The notes under the pieces were generated by a model. The model ran no database searches. It worked only from the letters and a program-made list of their open reading frames with translations, and had not been told where the DNA came from. Below, piece by piece: positions 63,521 through 64,000 of a stretch of 64,000 nt of DNA. Position 1 is the first letter of the stretch; each line of letters starts with the position of its first letter. Origin of the DNA: Thermus hydrothermalis (GTDB lineage Bacteria; Deinococcota; Deinococci; Deinococcales; Thermaceae); NCBI RefSeq assembly GCF_022760925.1, contig NZ_JAKTNT010000008.1:33579-97578 (forward strand). The letters are read 5' to 3'. Position numbers and translations under genes: made by a program.

Positions 63521-64000
63521 GGCCAAGAGGAGCACGGGGTTTTCCAGGTAAAGGGCCACCCTTTCCAAAAGTTTCCGGGCCACGGGGGCTTCCAGGCCCG
63601 AGGCGGCGAGGACCCCTTCCGGGGAGAGGAAAAGGCTTGGGCGGCCCGTGTGGACCTCCTCTTCCCCGGCGAAGCAGAGGAGGCCCTCCCCCTCTTCGCC
63701 CCCTTCCTGGCGGAAAAGGGCGAGGAAGCCGCCTAGGGGCTTCACGCCATAGACCCTTTCCCCCTCCGCATGGCCCCGCAGGGCCCGCAAGGGAAGTTCC
63801 AGCTCCGCCAAGGCCCTTTCCGCACCCCTAAGGAGGAAGGGCAAGGGGTTTTGGGGTACCCCGTGGATGCGGGCGAAGGCCTCGAGGGCTCCCTTTAGGG
63901 GGGCGGGGTCAAACCGGCGGCGGTAGACCTTGAGGAGGGTGGGCGTTGCCGGGGTGGGGGCCATTGGGGCGGCCACGCCGGGGGTTGGGGTGGGGATGGG
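63518..64000 (-). CDS. Hypothetical protein, N-terminus probably beyond the window
   Basis: At least 152 residues are encoded up to a GTG at 63976, and the frame stays open to base 64000. The visible N-terminal part is rich in Pro and Thr (PIPTPTPGVAAPMAPTPATPT), like a linker, so the real start may lie upstream. The rest is a soluble alpha/beta domain, with LLKVYRRRFDPAPLKGALEAFARIHG and ending ARKLLERVALYLENPVLLLA. I do not recognise the family. It ends in the terminator of pntB. Confidence 0.6.
   Translation of the reverse strand, partial: PIPTPTPGVAAPMAPTPATPTLLKVYRRRFDPAPLKGALEAFARIHGVPQNPLPFLLRGAERALAELELPLRALRGHAEGERVYGVKPLGGFLALFRQEGGEEGEGLLCFAGEEEVHTGRPSLFLSPEGVLAASGLEAPVARKLLERVALYLENPVLLLA

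Overview
The window is a GC-rich (about 70%), densely packed stretch of a Thermus chromosome, close to Thermus thermophilus. The evidence is a complete LysW-dependent (amino-group carrier) lysine operon with its leader-peptide attenuator, a 520-residue GH57 branching enzyme, a 511-residue carboxypeptidase Taq, a three-gene transhydrogenase, many GTG starts, and many promoters whose -10 box lies six bases from the start codon (leaderless mRNAs). No gene-free stretch reaches 300 bases. No rRNA, CRISPR array, prophage or intact insertion sequence was seen.

Layout. 1-4 kb (minus): sufC-sufB start behind a palindromic operator, and a 920-residue P-loop/helical-repeat protein. 4-12.8 kb (minus): isocitrate lyase, a CoA-disulfide-reductase-type flavoprotein, a MacB-like ABC pair, an FAD-linked oxidase, an MFS pump, an aldo/keto reductase and a CDGSH protein. 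12.9-17.6 kb (plus): an A-type Fe-S carrier, then a peptide-type ABC binding protein and two permeases. 17.6-22.8 kb (minus): truA, an iron(III) ABC transporter in sequence of patchily lower GC, and a phosphomutase-like enzyme. 22.9-33 kb: OsmC, a zinc-ribbon coiled-coil protein, MBL hydrolase, rhodanese, Hsp20, a PatB-like aminotransferase, TrmB, a DUF4388/HD-GYP pair, UbiD, YraN and a PASTA protein.

33-46.6 kb (plus) is the metabolic core: a flavoprotein, a cis-prenyltransferase, then leader peptide/attenuator-hcs-[hicBA antisense]-lysT-lysU-(tandem zinc-ribbon LysW relative)-lysW-lysX-lysY-lysZ. The run continues through GH57 branching enzyme, nitrilase, nadE, a NERD protein, a CoA-binding protein and mutY. 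LysW is the carrier on which LysX, LysZ and LysY build lysine from the 2-aminoadipate supplied by Hcs and LysTU.

46.5-64 kb: a GidA-related protein, tRNA-Trp, an NlpC/P60 hydrolase, a nitroreductase, PilD, carboxypeptidase Taq, MFS and ABC-2 exporters, MazG, MgsA, ComM, a transposase remnant, three transporters, and pntA1-pntA2-pntB. PilD and ComM fit a naturally transformable, piliated organism.

Most notable: an internal duplication in PilD with a decayed first copy; the LysW-like tandem zinc ribbon; a HicBA toxin-antitoxin module antisense inside the attenuated lysine operon; the GC-mosaic iron transporter locus; and the recurrent -10/N6/start-codon architecture.
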